DNA from: Alphaproteobacteria bacterium
GTDB lineage: Bacteria > Pseudomonadota > Alphaproteobacteria > Rickettsiales > UBA998
Direction of reading: 5' to 3'
Length of the DNA: 64,000 bases
NCBI GenBank assembly: GCA_004292675.1
Contig: RDXO01000013.1
Location: 1-64,000, forward strand
Both the position numbers and the translations under genes were made by a program. The notes below the pieces were generated by a model. That model ran no database searches, had not been told where the DNA came from, and saw only the letters and a list, made by a program, of their open reading frames with translations. Position 1 is the stretch's first letter, and the number at the start of each line of letters is the position of its first letter. Below, piece after piece: positions 42,205 to 52,502 of the stretch.

Positions 42205-43704
42205 TTACCCCATCTCGCTTACGGCATTCACGCCATTGCCTGATTTTCCATGCGTGTTGCGGGCGCGATCCGTAAGCGGGATAGCGTAATCCCCCGTGAA
42301 ACAAGCATCACAAAATTGCGGAGAGGCATGATTGCGCTGCGCTTCGCCTGCTGCACGGTACAGCCCATCGATTGATAAGAATGCCAAGGAATCCGCCTCA
42401 ATGAAGGCGCACATTTCGGCAATATCCATGCGTGAGGCAAGCAGTTGCTCACGCTCAGGTGTATCAACCCCATAATAGCATGAATGGGTCGAGGGCGGGC
42501 TTGCAATGCGCATATGCACTTCTTTTGCTCCAGCCGCACGCACCATGGCAACAATTTTGCGTGACGTCGTGCCACGCACAATGGAATCATCCACCAACAC
42601 AACCCGCTTCCCTGCGATGCTTGCCACATTAGCATTATGCTTGAGTTTTACGCCAAGATTGCGGATTTTATCCGTCGGTTCGATGAAGGTACGCCCCACA
42701 TAATGATTGCGGATAATGCCTAAATCAAATGGTATTTTCATTCCTTCCGCATAACCAATAGCAGCGGGTACGCCTGAATCTGGCACAGGCACGATGACAT
42801 CCGCATCAATAGGTGCTTCTTTGGCTAGCTCATGCCCAATGGCTTTACGCACTTGATAGGTATTTAGCCCCTCAATGGTGCTATCAGGGCGAGCAAAATA
42901 GACATATTCAAAAATGCAAAAACGCTTGGAAACAGTCGGGAAGGGGCGGAATGATTGCACGCCATCCTCATCAATCACTACCATTTCCCCCGCTTCAATA
43001 TCACGAACATATTGCGCCCCGATAATATCAAATGCACATGTTTCAGAGGCAAGCACATACGCACCATCAAGATGCCCAAGCACTAGGGGGCGCACACCAT
43101 ATGGATCACGCACACCGATTAGTTCTTTATCCGTCAATACCACCAAGGAATACGCACCTTGAAGATGCGACAAAGCATCGACAATGCGTTCTTTAGCACT
43201 TTGTTTGATGCTGATAGCAATAAGATGGACAATCACCTCAGTGTCAGAGGTGGATTGAAACAAACATCCGCGTGATTTCAATTCTTCACGCAACATATAG
43301 GCATTGGTAAGGTTGCCATTATGCGCTAAGGAAAGCCCACCAAAATGATATTCAGCATAAAGCGGTTGCACATTGCGCAACATGGGTGCGCCTGAGGTAG
43401 AATAGCGATTATGCCCAATAGCAGAACTGCCCTTGAGGCGTTCAATAATGGATGGATGGTTGAAGGTATCCCCTACCAAGCCAAGGGCGCGATGGCTGTA
43501 AAACTGCCCGCCATGGGTTGATACAATCCCTGCTGCTTCTTGCCCGCGATGCTGCAAAGCGTGTAGCCCTAATGCGACATGGGCTGCGGCATTCTCCGCA
43601 CCAAATACGCCAAAGACTCCACATTCTTCTTGAAATTTATCCGCATCTTCACGCTGTATTGCCTGCATCGGAAAGTCATCGGAGGAGGAAAAAGAATGCA
43701 TCAT
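42205..43704 (-). CDS. purF: Amidophosphoribosyltransferase
   Basis: 499 residues if started at ATG 43704 (43701 and 43668 also possible). The nucleophilic Cys lies in EECGVFGVFG after a short propeptide, as in the processed B. subtilis-type enzyme. The PRPP motif is VVLVDDSIVRGTTSRKIV, and cysteines in HSCYYGVDTP and CDACFTGDY are the expected 4Fe-4S ligands. It converts PRPP and glutamine to phosphoribosylamine, the first step of purine synthesis. A tRNA-Arg gene lies directly upstream in the same direction. Confidence 0.95.
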   Translation of the reverse strand: MMHSFSSSDDFPMQAIQREDADKFQEECGVFGVFGAENAAAHVALGLHALQHRGQEAAGIVSTHGGQFYSHRALGLVGDTFNHPSIIERLKGSSAIGHNRYSTSGAPMLRNVQPLYAEYHFGGLSLAHNGNLTNAYMLREELKSRGCLFQSTSDTEVIVHLIAISIKQSAKERIVDALSHLQGAYSLVVLTDKELIGVRDPYGVRPLVLGHLDGAYVLASETCAFDIIGAQYVRDIEAGEMVVIDEDGVQSFRPFPTVSKRFCIFEYVYFARPDSTIEGLNTYQVRKAIGHELAKEAPIDADVIVPVPDSGVPAAIGYAEGMKIPFDLGIIRNHYVGRTFIEPTDKIRNLGVKLKHNANVASIAGKRVVLVDDSIVRGTTSRKIVAMVRAAGAKEVHMRIASPPSTHSCYYGVDTPEREQLLASRMDIAEMCAFIEADSLAFLSIDGLYRAAGEAQRNHASPQFCDACFTGDYAIPLTDRARNTHGKSGNGVNAVSEMG

Positions 43705-43734
43705 AAGAATATAAACGTACCGGACAATGTGGAA

Positions 43735-43811
43735 TGGCGCGCTCGGCAGGACTTGAACCTGCAACCTTCAGATTAGAAGTCAGATGCTCTATCCTATTGA
43801 GCTACGAGCGC
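43735..43811 (-). tRNA. tRNA-Arg (TCT), with a mismatch in the anticodon stem
   Basis: 77-nt cloverleaf on the minus strand with encoded CCA: acceptor GCGCTCG/CGAGCGC, D arm AGCTCAATAGGATAGAGC, T loop GTTCAAGTC, anticodon loop CTTCTAA (anticodon TCT). The anticodon stem is TCTGA/TCTGA, which leaves a T-T mismatch at the 29:41 pair; the usual partner would be TCAGA. Confidence 0.92.
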
Positions 43812-43858
43812 ACACACAAGAGCATATAGCATGAAGTCGTGCATCCGTCTAGTGGTTT

Positions 43859-44488
43859 TTATGATTCAAGGCACGCAACGCTTTGTCGTGCGAGTGCTTC
43901 AATGCGCCCCCAATCCTGTGATTGCATGGCATCTTTCGGGGTTAGCCATGATCCGCCAATGGCAAATACATTCAGAAGTTCCGCATATTCTTTGAGATTG
44001 CTAAGATCAATACCGCCTGTTGGGCAGAATCTGATATGTGGAAATACTGAGTGAAATTGTTTTAGCATTGGTACGCCACCAGAGAGTGACGCAGGGAAGA
44101 ACTTCAAATGTGTTGCACCATATTCTATGGCGTGCATGATTTGTGAGGCATTGGTTACGCCAGCAAGCCATGTGACATCGGTGCGGTGCGCATGATCGGC
44201 GAGGCGCGCCGTGAATCCGGGGCTTACCTGAAATTGCGCCCCTGCATTGCGTGCTGCATCCATCTGTTGCGGTGTGGTGATTGTGCCTGCACCGACAATA
44301 ATGTTGGGCACATCACGTGCAACGCGTTCAATCGCATAAAGCCCCGCTTCGGTGCGTAGCGTAATCTCAATGGAGGTGATACCTCCTGCATAGAGCGCAC
44401 GTGCTAACGGTACAGCATCAGCAGCATCATCCAGTACAACCACAGGAATAGGATTTTTTTTGGGAAATAACTCGTGAATCAGTGTCAT
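43859..44488 (-). CDS. eda: 2-dehydro-3-deoxy-phosphogluconate (KDPG) aldolase
   Basis: 209 residues. IEITLRTEAG with the catalytic Glu (about 39-48), IIVGAGTITTP (about 63-73) and ATHLKFFPASLSGG with the Schiff-base Lys (about 133-146) identify Eda. It splits KDPG to pyruvate and glyceraldehyde-3-phosphate. Last gene of the zwf-pgl-edd-glk-eda operon, 9 nt after glk. Confidence 0.95.
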   Translation of the reverse strand: MTLIHELFPKKNPIPVVVLDDAADAVPLARALYAGGITSIEITLRTEAGLYAIERVARDVPNIIVGAGTITTPQQMDAARNAGAQFQVSPGFTARLADHAHRTDVTWLAGVTNASQIMHAIEYGATHLKFFPASLSGGVPMLKQFHSVFPHIRFCPTGGIDLSNLKEYAELLNVFAIGGSWLTPKDAMQSQDWGRIEALARQSVACLES

Positions 44489-44497
44489 AATTAGCCT

Positions 44498-45442
44498 CTA
44501 ACGTAATAATGCCGCAGCACCAATCAGTGCATTACGGCTATGGGAAAGCATCATAAAAGTAGGAATCATTTTCACATAATCATGAAAGCGTCCCTTAGCC
44601 TCAAAACGGGTGCGAAATGGGCTGGTTTCAAATAATTCTTCTAGTTGTGGCGCAACGCCACCGCCAATATAGACCCCGCCAAACGCCCCAAGAATCATCG
44701 CTTGTGATCCTGCAAAGCTACCAAGCATACCACAGAAAAGATGAATCGTATCATAGCATACCCCCCCATGTTCCATCTTGGCGCGCCATGCAATTTCTTC
44801 GGCTTTTAGACGTTCGCGTGGTTTACCGTGGAGTTGTAAACGTACCTCATGCAGGTAGCTTAGCCCTGAACCACTAACAAAATCCTCAACGCGCACATGC
44901 CCTAATTCTCCGCGTGCGATGCGGAACAGTTCAATTTCTTCATCCGTAAAAGGTGAGAAATCAATATTGCCACCTTCGCCTTGCAGAGCAATCCAGCGAT
45001 CACCCTGTGGTAAAAGCCCTGATACGCCAAGCCCTGTGCCAGGTCCAAGGACGCTTATCGGCATATGAGGAATGGCAGTACCATTACCAATCTGTTTGAT
45101 GTTTTGGGGGGCAAGATGCGGTACGGACATTGCCATGGCGGTAAAATCATTTTTGAGCAACAGACGCTTCCATGCAAAACGTTGCTGATATTCCTCGCGT
45201 GAGAATTCCCATGCAATATTGGTGAGTTTAACGCGGTCATGTTGAATGGGTCCTGCTACGGCTAAACATGCCTCAATAGGTTGTTCGCCCACTTCTTTGA
45301 GGTAATGTTCAATGACATCCGCAAGGCTTGCAAATTCTTTGTTGGGATATTTGCGCGGTTCATAAAGTTCAATCTCAGATGTTTTACACAAAGCAAAACG
45401 TGAGTTCGTTCCTCCAATATCCGCCACTAATGCATAGGTCAT
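44498..45442 (-). CDS. glk: Glucokinase
   Basis: 314 residues of the bacterial Glk type. Phosphate motif ADIGGTNSRFAL (about 8-19), LAVAGPIQHDRVKLTN (about 60-75), VLGPGTGLGVSGLLP (about 128-142), and a GGEGGN-type loop (QGEGGNIDFSP). Phosphorylates glucose with ATP, feeding glucose-6-phosphate to Zwf in the same operon. 10 nt gap after edd. Confidence 0.95.
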   Translation of the reverse strand: MTYALVADIGGTNSRFALCKTSEIELYEPRKYPNKEFASLADVIEHYLKEVGEQPIEACLAVAGPIQHDRVKLTNIAWEFSREEYQQRFAWKRLLLKNDFTAMAMSVPHLAPQNIKQIGNGTAIPHMPISVLGPGTGLGVSGLLPQGDRWIALQGEGGNIDFSPFTDEEIELFRIARGELGHVRVEDFVSGSGLSYLHEVRLQLHGKPRERLKAEEIAWRAKMEHGGVCYDTIHLFCGMLGSFAGSQAMILGAFGGVYIGGGVAPQLEELFETSPFRTRFEAKGRFHDYVKMIPTFMMLSHSRNALIGAAALLR

Positions 45443-45452
45443 AGATGCTCTC

Positions 45453-47285
45453 TTATAAATCTTCAGCTAATGGTACGATGAAACTTGCGCCTTGCTCTGC
45501 TTCGGTGGAAGCAGCGCGGGCAGAATGGAACAACATGCGTCCAAATAAATAGGGTTCTTTTTGGGTGTCAATGGCTGTGACGCTGCGCCGTTCCCACTCA
45601 TCCGCATCCACCAACGCTTCCAGCACGCCATGCACCGCATCAACGCGGATCATATCGCCATCGCGTACCTTGCCAAGCAATCCGCCTGATGCTACTTCGG
45701 GGGAGACGTGGATCGCCGCAGGGACTTTGCCCGATGCGCCCGACATACGCCCATCAGTGACTAATGCCACCTTAAAGCCCATATTTTGCAATACGCCAAG
45801 CGGAGGAGTGAGTTTGTGTAATTCGGGCATACCATTTGCCTTTGGTCCTTGCCCAATGACAACCGCTACCATATCACCACCTAATTCACCTTTTTTGAAG
45901 GCATCATGCAACGCTTCTTGTGAAGTAAACACCCGTGCAGGGGCTTCCACCACATAATGTTCAGGTTTCAAGGCGGAGGTTTTGATCACTGCCCGCCCTA
46001 AATTACCTTGCAATAATTTCGTGCCACCATCGGGGCTGAACGGGTTGGCAGGATCACGCACGACATCTTCATTTTGTGAGGCAGCAACACATGCCCCCCA
46101 CTGAATCGCACCATTGCTTGCATCGCGTGTGCCTTCCACACAATAAGAGTGCATTCCTTTGCCCATAATAGTGGTGACATCATCATGCATCAAGCCATGA
46201 TTGAGTAGGCTTTGCACCAATACAGGAATACCACCCGCCTGATGAAAATGATTCACATCCGCTTCACCATTGGGATAAATACGGCAGAGCAGTGGGATGA
46301 TGTTGGAGAGTTCATCAAAATCTGTCCAGTTAATGAGAATCCCCGCTGCACGCGCAATCGCAATCAAATGAATCGTATGATTGGTTGATCCCCCTGTTGC
46401 CAGCAAGCCAATAATTGCATTGACAATCGCTTTTTCATCAACGATCTCATACATAGGGCGGTAGCTATCGGATAAAATAGTGTGGTTTAACACGGTACGC
46501 GTTGCTTCACGGGTGAAGGCATCACGCAAGGGAGTATTCGGATTGACAAAAGATGATCCCGGAAGTTGCAAGCCCATCATTTCGACCAACATCTGATTGC
46601 TGTTCGCTGTGCCGTAGAAGGTACATGTGCCAGCCGAGTGATAGGAAGCAGATTCTGCTTCGAGCAAGCCTTCTTTGCCTATTTCGCCTTTCGCGTATAA
46701 TTCACGAATGCGTACTTTTTCTTTATTAGGCAAACCAGAAGGCATTGGCCCAGCGGGAACAAAAACCACAGGAAGATAGCCATAATGCAGCGCACCGATC
46801 AGCATTCCCGGAACGATTTTATCACATAGCCCCAAGCACATCGCGGCATCAAACATATTATGGGATAAGGCAACCACAGTTGAGAGCGCGATCACATCAC
46901 GGCTGAATAAGGAAAATTCCATCCCCACTTGCCCTTGCGTTACGCCATCGCACATCGCAGGTGTTGCCCCTGCGACTTGCGCCACCGCACCTTGTGTGCG
47001 GGCTTCATCCTTAATCACATCGGGGAAGTCTTTATAGGGCTGATGGGCGGAGAGCATATCATTATACGCCGTAAGAATCCCGATATTGGCAGTAGGACCT
47101 TTGAGCTTTTCTTTATCATGCGTATCACATGCAGCAAAGCCATGGGCAAGATTCCCGCACGACAACGCTTCACGGAAAGGGGAGCGTGCGCCTGCTTGTT
47201 TCATCGCTTCAAGATAGATGGCGCGTGTGCGTGCGCTGCGTTCGGTAATGCGTTTGGTAACGGCACTAATAGTGGTATGTGTCAT
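45453..47285 (-). CDS. edd: 6-phosphogluconate dehydratase
   Basis: 610 residues from ATG 47285, which overlaps the pgl stop by 4 nt. IlvD/Edd family with Fe-S cysteines in [32 protein letters not shown] and [10 protein letters not shown], and the C-terminal [23 protein letters not shown]-like region. Dehydrates 6-phosphogluconate to KDPG, the defining step of the Entner-Doudoroff pathway. Confidence 0.96.
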   Translation of the reverse strand: MTHTTISAVTKRITERSARTRAIYLEAMKQAGARSPFREALSCGNLAHGFAACDTHDKEKLKGPTANIGILTAYNDMLSAHQPYKDFPDVIKDEARTQGAVAQVAGATPAMCDGVTQGQVGMEFSLFSRDVIALSTVVALSHNMFDAAMCLGLCDKIVPGMLIGALHYGYLPVVFVPAGPMPSGLPNKEKVRIRELYAKGEIGKEGLLEAESASYHSAGTCTFYGTANSNQMLVEMMGLQLPGSSFVNPNTPLRDAFTREATRTVLNHTILSDSYRPMYEIVDEKAIVNAIIGLLATGGSTNHTIHLIAIARAAGILINWTDFDELSNIIPLLCRIYPNGEADVNHFHQAGGIPVLVQSLLNHGLMHDDVTTIMGKGMHSYCVEGTRDASNGAIQWGACVAASQNEDVVRDPANPFSPDGGTKLLQGNLGRAVIKTSALKPEHYVVEAPARVFTSQEALHDAFKKGELGGDMVAVVIGQGPKANGMPELHKLTPPLGVLQNMGFKVALVTDGRMSGASGKVPAAIHVSPEVASGGLLGKVRDGDMIRVDAVHGVLEALVDADEWERRSVTAIDTQKEPYLFGRMLFHSARAASTEAEQGASFIVPLAEDL

Positions 47286-48004
47286 GATTTTGCCCAATAA
47301 ATGGTTGGTTTATGTGTAGGGTGGAGCAAGAAATAACGGATAGGCATCGCCCCAATATCCTCATCATTGAGGGCGTGAAGCAGCACTTCATATTTGCTCT
47401 GCCCGACTAAGTGCAATAAGAGGTGACGTGTTTTGGCAAGGCGGGAAGCACTGAGCGTGACGCGCTGCGCAGGAGGTTTTGGGGAGTCGTTGATTGCCAT
47501 GCAATGCGGGGCATCATGTGCCAAAGAAGGAACAAGGGCAGGATGACGCGGAAATAAAGATGCCGTATGCCCATCTTCTCCCATGCCTAAAATCACGACA
47601 TCAAAGGCATCAGGAAAGTTTAGATGCATGGATGCGTCAATACGGTATGCACCTTCTTCTACGGTTTCATCTGCATGGGTTGGGGCAAGAGAAAAAATAT
47701 GCTTAGCGTTGGTGATATGATGACGCACTAAGCCTTCATTGCTTTGGGCATCATCCAGCATGACCCAGCGTTCATCGGCAACCAGCACCGTGATATAATC
47801 CCACGGGAGATCCGCATGGTTGAGTGCGTGAAAAAAGGGAACGGGCGTAGAACCTCCTGATACAACAAGGCTAGCACGCCCGCGTACCAGTACGGCTTCA
47901 CGGAGCATAAAAACAACGTCTTGCGCCAGTGCTTCGGCACAAGAAGTTGCAGAATCGTGGGTATGCACTGTCATGTCAGTGTGTGTCATTGTGTCATGTT
48001 CCAT
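47282..48004 (-). CDS. pgl: 6-phosphogluconolactonase
   Basis: 240 residues of the DevB/SOL type: [16 protein letters not shown] (about 43-58), [22 protein letters not shown] (about 71-92) and [17 protein letters not shown] (about 134-150). Hydrolyses the lactone from Zwf. Located between zwf (2-nt gap) and edd (4-nt overlap). Confidence 0.94.
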   Translation of the reverse strand: MEHDTMTHTDMTVHTHDSATSCAEALAQDVVFMLREAVLVRGRASLVVSGGSTPVPFFHALNHADLPWDYITVLVADERWVMLDDAQSNEGLVRHHITNAKHIFSLAPTHADETVEEGAYRIDASMHLNFPDAFDVVILGMGEDGHTASLFPRHPALVPSLAHDAPHCMAINDSPKPPAQRVTLSASRLAKTRHLLLHLVGQSKYEVLLHALNDEDIGAMPIRYFLLHPTHKPTIYWAKS

Positions 48005-48006
48005 AA

Positions 48007-49488
48007 TTATTTGATACCCTTACTAATTTTATGCCAAGCGCGCCCATCACGTGCCAATAATAACGCTGCATGTTCTGGTCCTTCACTGCCTGCAGGATAG
48101 GGAATTACTTTTTGCGCACCATTTTTCCAGCCATCCAACAAGGTTTCAATCCATAACCACGCCGCTTCGACTTCATCACTACGCATGAACAAGGTTTGAT
48201 TGCCACGGACAACATCCATCAGTAAGCGTTCATAGGCATCGGGGTAGCGTTCTTCAAACTCTTCCGTGAGGCTTAAATTGAGTTTCACAGGCTTGAAGCG
48301 GTAGCCACCGGGGCCGGGGATTTTTGTCATCATCTGGAACTGAATATATTCATCGGGTTGCAGACGGATAACCAAACGGTTGCAGACATCATCAGGACGA
48401 TCCGCAAAAATGTGATGTGGTACTTCTTTGAATTGTACGACAATCTCAGAATAACGCTTTGTCATGGATTTGCCCGTGCGCACATAAAAAGGTACACCTG
48501 CCCAACGCCAATTATCCACATGTGCTTTGAAGGCTACAAAAGTTTCGGTATCAGAATCAGCAATACCCATTTCGTGCGTGTAATCATCGATCTGTTTGCC
48601 ACCAATGCTACCCGCTTTATATTGCCCGCGCACGGAATCTAGCCCAGCGGTTGCCGTGCTGAACGGACGAAGAGCGCGCAGCACTTTCAGTTTTTCATCG
48701 CGGATAGCATCAGGGGTGACATCGTTAGGTGGCTCCATCGCAATCAAGCATAAAAGCTGCAAGAGGTGGTTCTGCACCATATCACGCAACGCTCCTGCCT
48801 CATCATAATAGGCGTGGCGGTTCTCAAGCCCTGTGCTTTCGGCAACGGTAATCTGCACATGATCCACAACATCACCATTCCATAGACGATGAAAGACATT
48901 ATTCGTAAAGCGCAATACCATAAGATTCTGCACTGTCTCTTTGCCTAAATAATGATCAATGCGATAAATCTGTTGTTCGGTAAAGAAGCGCAACACGCTC
49001 TCATTAATGGCGCGGAATGAATCTAAGCCATAGCCAATAGGTTTTTCTAAGACAACGCGTGAGTCCGCCGTGGTGACTCCTGCATCATGCAGTTTTTCGC
49101 AAATATCGCCGTAAATATCCGCAGGTGTTGCCAAATAAAACATGCGTTGTGGGCGTGCATTCTTATCCAAAATCGCAGCAAGGCTTTTGAAATCCTCGAT
49201 TTTTTTTGCATCCAAAGAATGGTAGAAAACGCGTTGCGCTAAGAATGCATAGTCTTTTTCGTTCAACTCATGTTCAGGGATGAAGGTTTCGCACGCCTCA
49301 CGCAAGAAGTGCTGATGCTCCGCCTCCGTCTTTTGCGCCCTACCAAGGATGATGATACGAGAACTATCGGGAAGTTGCCCCTCACGCAAGCGATGATAAA
49401 AAGCAGGAAGAATCTTGCGTTTTGATAAATCACCCGTGCCACCAAACACAATAATATCGGTGGGTTGTAATTCCTGCCATTGACTCAT
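48007..49488 (-). CDS. zwf: Glucose-6-phosphate 1-dehydrogenase
   Basis: 493 residues. NADP-binding VFGGTGDLSKRKILPA (about 15-30), the substrate motif RIDHYLGKETVQNLMVLRF (about 175-193) and EKPIGYGLDSF (about 150-160). Oxidises glucose-6-phosphate and supplies NADPH. First gene of the operon; the promoter should lie in 49489-49592, where I see no clear consensus. Confidence 0.96.
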   Translation of the reverse strand: MSQWQELQPTDIIVFGGTGDLSKRKILPAFYHRLREGQLPDSSRIIILGRAQKTEAEHQHFLREACETFIPEHELNEKDYAFLAQRVFYHSLDAKKIEDFKSLAAILDKNARPQRMFYLATPADIYGDICEKLHDAGVTTADSRVVLEKPIGYGLDSFRAINESVLRFFTEQQIYRIDHYLGKETVQNLMVLRFTNNVFHRLWNGDVVDHVQITVAESTGLENRHAYYDEAGALRDMVQNHLLQLLCLIAMEPPNDVTPDAIRDEKLKVLRALRPFSTATAGLDSVRGQYKAGSIGGKQIDDYTHEMGIADSDTETFVAFKAHVDNWRWAGVPFYVRTGKSMTKRYSEIVVQFKEVPHHIFADRPDDVCNRLVIRLQPDEYIQFQMMTKIPGPGGYRFKPVKLNLSLTEEFEERYPDAYERLLMDVVRGNQTLFMRSDEVEAAWLWIETLLDGWKNGAQKVIPYPAGSEGPEHAALLLARDGRAWHKISKGIK

Positions 49489-49592
49489 AAATCATACCTT
49501 ACTGCTTCACATGCTAAAAACAGGGGTACTTTCGCGCAAAACACAGCATTTGTCAATCATAAGATGAATGAGATGCGTAGATATCAGCGTTA

Positions 49593-51023
49593 TCAGCGTT
49601 GTGGAGCTACCTTAGCAGGATTATTAGCAGGAGCATTTGCCACCGCAGGAGCGGGAGTATTCGCAACGGCAGGTGTTGTCGTGGGAGTGGCTGGCGCATT
49701 TGCGGGAGCAGCCGCCCCAGTGACCTGTTGCGTGCGTAGATTGCTTGCTGCTGCAAGGGCTTCTTGTTGCGCTTGCGGGTTTAGGGCTTGCGGTGATGTG
49801 GTTTGCGCGGGAGGGGTGAGAGTGCCACCGATATTACTTGCAGCAAATTGTCCTTCCTGATTCTGCCCCATGCCAAACATGGATAAGATACCGAACAACA
49901 TGCTGAATAATGTTCCCATCTCTGGTCCCATCATTTTGGATATTTCTGTAAAGAAGCTCATATCCTGCTGTTGTTGCGCAGGGAGCGTGCCGCTTTGTGC
50001 TTGTTGCACTGTGGTGGTAGCGACATTGGTTTTTTTATTATAGGATTGATCAATGAGTTGTTTTGCTTGCGAAACATTGAGTGCGCCAAGATTTTGCGGT
50101 GCTGCAACGCCCGTTTCTTTAAGCATTGCTTCAAAAGCCTTGAGTGATTCTGGGCGCATTCCCGGCACTTGCGATAACGGCGTTGCATCGGGAGCGGTCA
50201 ATAGCCCGATCGCAGCACGAGGTCCAATTTCCATCCCAAGCATCCATGTTGTGGGGGTGATGGGAACATTTGCCTGTTCATAGAGTGCTTGCGTGCGCTT
50301 TTGCAAGTCGTTCATTGCATCTTGCATTTGCTTAGGATTGGTAATTTTGCGCTCGTTATATTGTTTCGCAATCTGAGAGAGTTTCTGTCCGAATGCATCA
50401 TTGGCGGCGGTGAAATCGCTCGCAATGACGTTGATCTCTTGCGGAAGGGTGATGCCTGCACTCGCCGCTGCGGCAGTCGTATTGAGCAATACGGGATCGT
50501 TTTTGTATTTTTCAAAGCGTTGAATGCGGTCTTCTAAACCATTATGCCCGCCATTAATTTGCTTGGTAACACGTGCGACATCCCCCGATCTGGCTGCTTC
50601 TGGGCTAACACGTTCTTTCCAATATTCAACAGCAATAATCCCTGCAAGTTGTGGATGCTTTGCAAGATCAGGGTTTTTGATCAACATGTCGGGTGACGGC
50701 TCAAACCCAAGGCTTTTGATTAAGCCTGCATGGTTTGCTGCAAGTTTTGCACCAAAATGCTCATAGTTGGCGCGCCCTGTAAGCTGGATATAACCACGCC
50801 CTGCAAAGCGAGGGCCATCCCCCGGTTGAGTGTTGCCAAGGTCTTGTCGCCCATTATATTGAGAAAGATAAGCCTCATCTCCAATTTCTTTATCATATTG
50901 GAATCCACCCGATTCATGGGACATTTGTGCCGTGAACATGGCAAGTTCAGTTTTATCGGTAATACCCGCTTGTTTTGCAATGGAAATCAGCGTTTTTGCA
51001 TTATACTCAGGAGGAGGTGCCAT
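49593..51023 (-). CDS. Pho-box set protein G: GH19 chitinase/lysozyme-like protein with long tail
   Basis: 476 residues from ATG 51023. Residues about 1-165 form a GH19 catalytic domain: MSHESGGF with the general-acid Glu37, GRQDLGN, RFAGRGYIQLTGRANY (72-87) and QINGGHNGLEDRI. A middle region (about 170-330) is helical, a hydrophobic patch (MMGPEMGTLFSMLFGILSMFGMG, about 358-380) could be one membrane segment, and the last 75 residues are Ala/Pro/Thr/Gln-rich repeats (PANAPATPTTTPAVANTPA). No signal peptide. GH19 enzymes cleave chitin or peptidoglycan; no phage genes lie nearby. Divergent from protein H, with a Pho-box-like site upstream. Confidence 0.85.
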   Translation of the reverse strand: MAPPPEYNAKTLISIAKQAGITDKTELAMFTAQMSHESGGFQYDKEIGDEAYLSQYNGRQDLGNTQPGDGPRFAGRGYIQLTGRANYEHFGAKLAANHAGLIKSLGFEPSPDMLIKNPDLAKHPQLAGIIAVEYWKERVSPEAARSGDVARVTKQINGGHNGLEDRIQRFEKYKNDPVLLNTTAAAASAGITLPQEINVIASDFTAANDAFGQKLSQIAKQYNERKITNPKQMQDAMNDLQKRTQALYEQANVPITPTTWMLGMEIGPRAAIGLLTAPDATPLSQVPGMRPESLKAFEAMLKETGVAAPQNLGALNVSQAKQLIDQSYNKKTNVATTTVQQAQSGTLPAQQQQDMSFFTEISKMMGPEMGTLFSMLFGILSMFGMGQNQEGQFAASNIGGTLTPPAQTTSPQALNPQAQQEALAAASNLRTQQVTGAAAPANAPATPTTTPAVANTPAPAVANAPANNPAKVAPQR

Positions 51024-51059
51024 AATATAGTCTCGTGACAAAGTTTATTTATACTATCA

Positions 51060-51105
51060 TATATAGCACCTTTTTATTAGTATGTGTGTGACAATTCTGT
51101 GAAAA
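51060..51105 (-). promoter_or_regulatory. Pho-box-like promoter for protein G (displaced box)
   Basis: On the minus strand: TTTTCAC-AGAA-TTGTCAC (51105-51088). The likeliest -10 is TATATA (51065-51060), 22 bp away; a weaker TAATAA lies closer. Like B and F, it is the displaced partner of a divergent pair. Confidence 0.5.
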
Positions 51106-51161
51106 TACTAAAAAATACGCGGTTCTTTTTTAATATGGTGCATTGCGGATATTCTGTCTTT

Positions 51162-51195
51162 TTGTCATCATTTTGTCATAGAACTACTTTACAAT
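51162..51195 (+). promoter_or_regulatory. Pho-box-like promoter for protein H
   Basis: TTGTCAT-CATT-TTGTCAT (51162-51179), 10-bp spacer, TACAAT (51190-51195). Both half-sites are identical. Confidence 0.75.
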
Positions 51196-51285
51196 AGAGG
51201 AAATGACTCGTGACATCGTCATGTGTTTTCTGTGCAACCTGTCGCTAGTGGGGGAATCCCGTTCATTCAACGGATATAAATCATA

Positions 51286-52389
51286 ATGACTAAAGTCAAT
51301 TACACCGATCATCCATTTAGCCCGAATGATAAGCTGAAAAGCACGCAAAATTTCAATCCGAAGGAGGATGTGAAGGTCATTGATGGTGTGCATTATTTTC
51401 CTACTGATTTGCTGACGGATGAACAGCATCAGGTGAATAAATTGCCCAATGAAGTGTGGGGCGATTATACGGAAAGCATTGAAGGGCTTATTGCGCGTAC
51501 GGAGCGTATGTATGAGCGCCCGCTGGCGAGTTTGAACCGTTCTGAAGTGCCACTGGGACTCAAAGAAATGGCAATCGAATGTGCGGGGGGGTTTCTGGCT
51601 GCGGCACTTCCCTATGTGTTTGTGAATAAAATGTTTCATGGCAATCCTGCGCTTCATGATTATGCGGAAGTTGCAACGCATATCGCTGCGGGTACTTCCT
51701 TTGTGGGTGGCTTGCATCTGACATCACAGTTTTTGCATGGGGCGCATGGAATAGAAGAATCTTCTGAAGCAGAAGAAATGTTGAAGCAGGCGCGCAATCA
51801 GGCAAAGAAAACGGGAGCTGAGATTATTAAATGGGCGGAACATAACCCGCATCATGAGATTACTGAGCTGCAAGATAAGTTCGATACTATGGTTCGCTCC
51901 TATGAAGAGGCGATTCAAACCACCAAACAATCCATGGAACATGTGCCTTTTTGGAAGGTGGCGGGTACGGAGATGTTGGCAGGCTTGGCAGGTGCGGGGT
52001 TAGGCGCGGCTACCTACATCATAGGAAAAACGATGCTAAATGGGCAAGATCATGGTGGCTTGCTTCAGATGAGTACGTTTCTCACAACGGCGGGTATGAT
52101 TGCAGCGACGCACGCGACAGCCGAAATAATGCGTCCGCAGCATGTGAATACAACCTCCCAAAATACGGCGGATAAAACATTTGAAGCACGTGATTTAGGT
52201 CGTGAAATCTATGCCGACGCTTTTGGGTTGCGCCATGATCCTACAATAACGCAAGATGATCATAAGATCGCGCCCGCGCCAGAGCAGATGATTAATGCGC
52301 CGATGCCTGATTTTGTTGTGGATAGTTCGACATCTCAGTTGCACGGAGTGGCAGCACCGCAGCCTGCTGTAGCCGTAGCGCGTTCGTGA
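51286..52389 (+). CDS. Pho-box set protein H: membrane protein with coiled coil
   Basis: 367 residues, no recognised family. A polar N-terminus (about 1-85) precedes a hydrophobic block (about 95-150; MAIECAGGFLAAALPYVFVNKMF, then HIAAGTSFVGGLHLTSQFL), a long charged helix (about 155-215; EAEEMLKQARNQAKKTGAEIIKWAEH), and a second Gly/Ala-rich block (about 222-290; MLAGLAGAGLGAATYIIGKTM, FLTTAGMIAATHATAEIM). The tail (about 290-367) is polar and ends QPAVAVARS. Two membrane hairpins with a coiled coil between them resemble proteins A and B in layout rather than in sequence. Confidence 0.72.
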   Translation: MTKVNYTDHPFSPNDKLKSTQNFNPKEDVKVIDGVHYFPTDLLTDEQHQVNKLPNEVWGDYTESIEGLIARTERMYERPLASLNRSEVPLGLKEMAIECAGGFLAAALPYVFVNKMFHGNPALHDYAEVATHIAAGTSFVGGLHLTSQFLHGAHGIEESSEAEEMLKQARNQAKKTGAEIIKWAEHNPHHEITELQDKFDTMVRSYEEAIQTTKQSMEHVPFWKVAGTEMLAGLAGAGLGAATYIIGKTMLNGQDHGGLLQMSTFLTTAGMIAATHATAEIMRPQHVNTTSQNTADKTFEARDLGREIYADAFGLRHDPTITQDDHKIAPAPEQMINAPMPDFVVDSSTSQLHGVAAPQPAVAVARS

Positions 52390-52502
52390 CATGCGATACG
52401 AAAAATCATGGCATAGTGCATAAAATGCTTGCATTGCTGTATGAGGTGGTGTAATGAACGAAGTTCTATATTTTAAGAATATCACTTACAGAGTATTGTA
52501 TT

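Noticed and set aside
49593-52389. Prophage remnant suggested by the GH19 domain
   Set aside because: No holin, integrase, terminase or structural genes nearby, and the gene shares a promoter type with non-phage genes.
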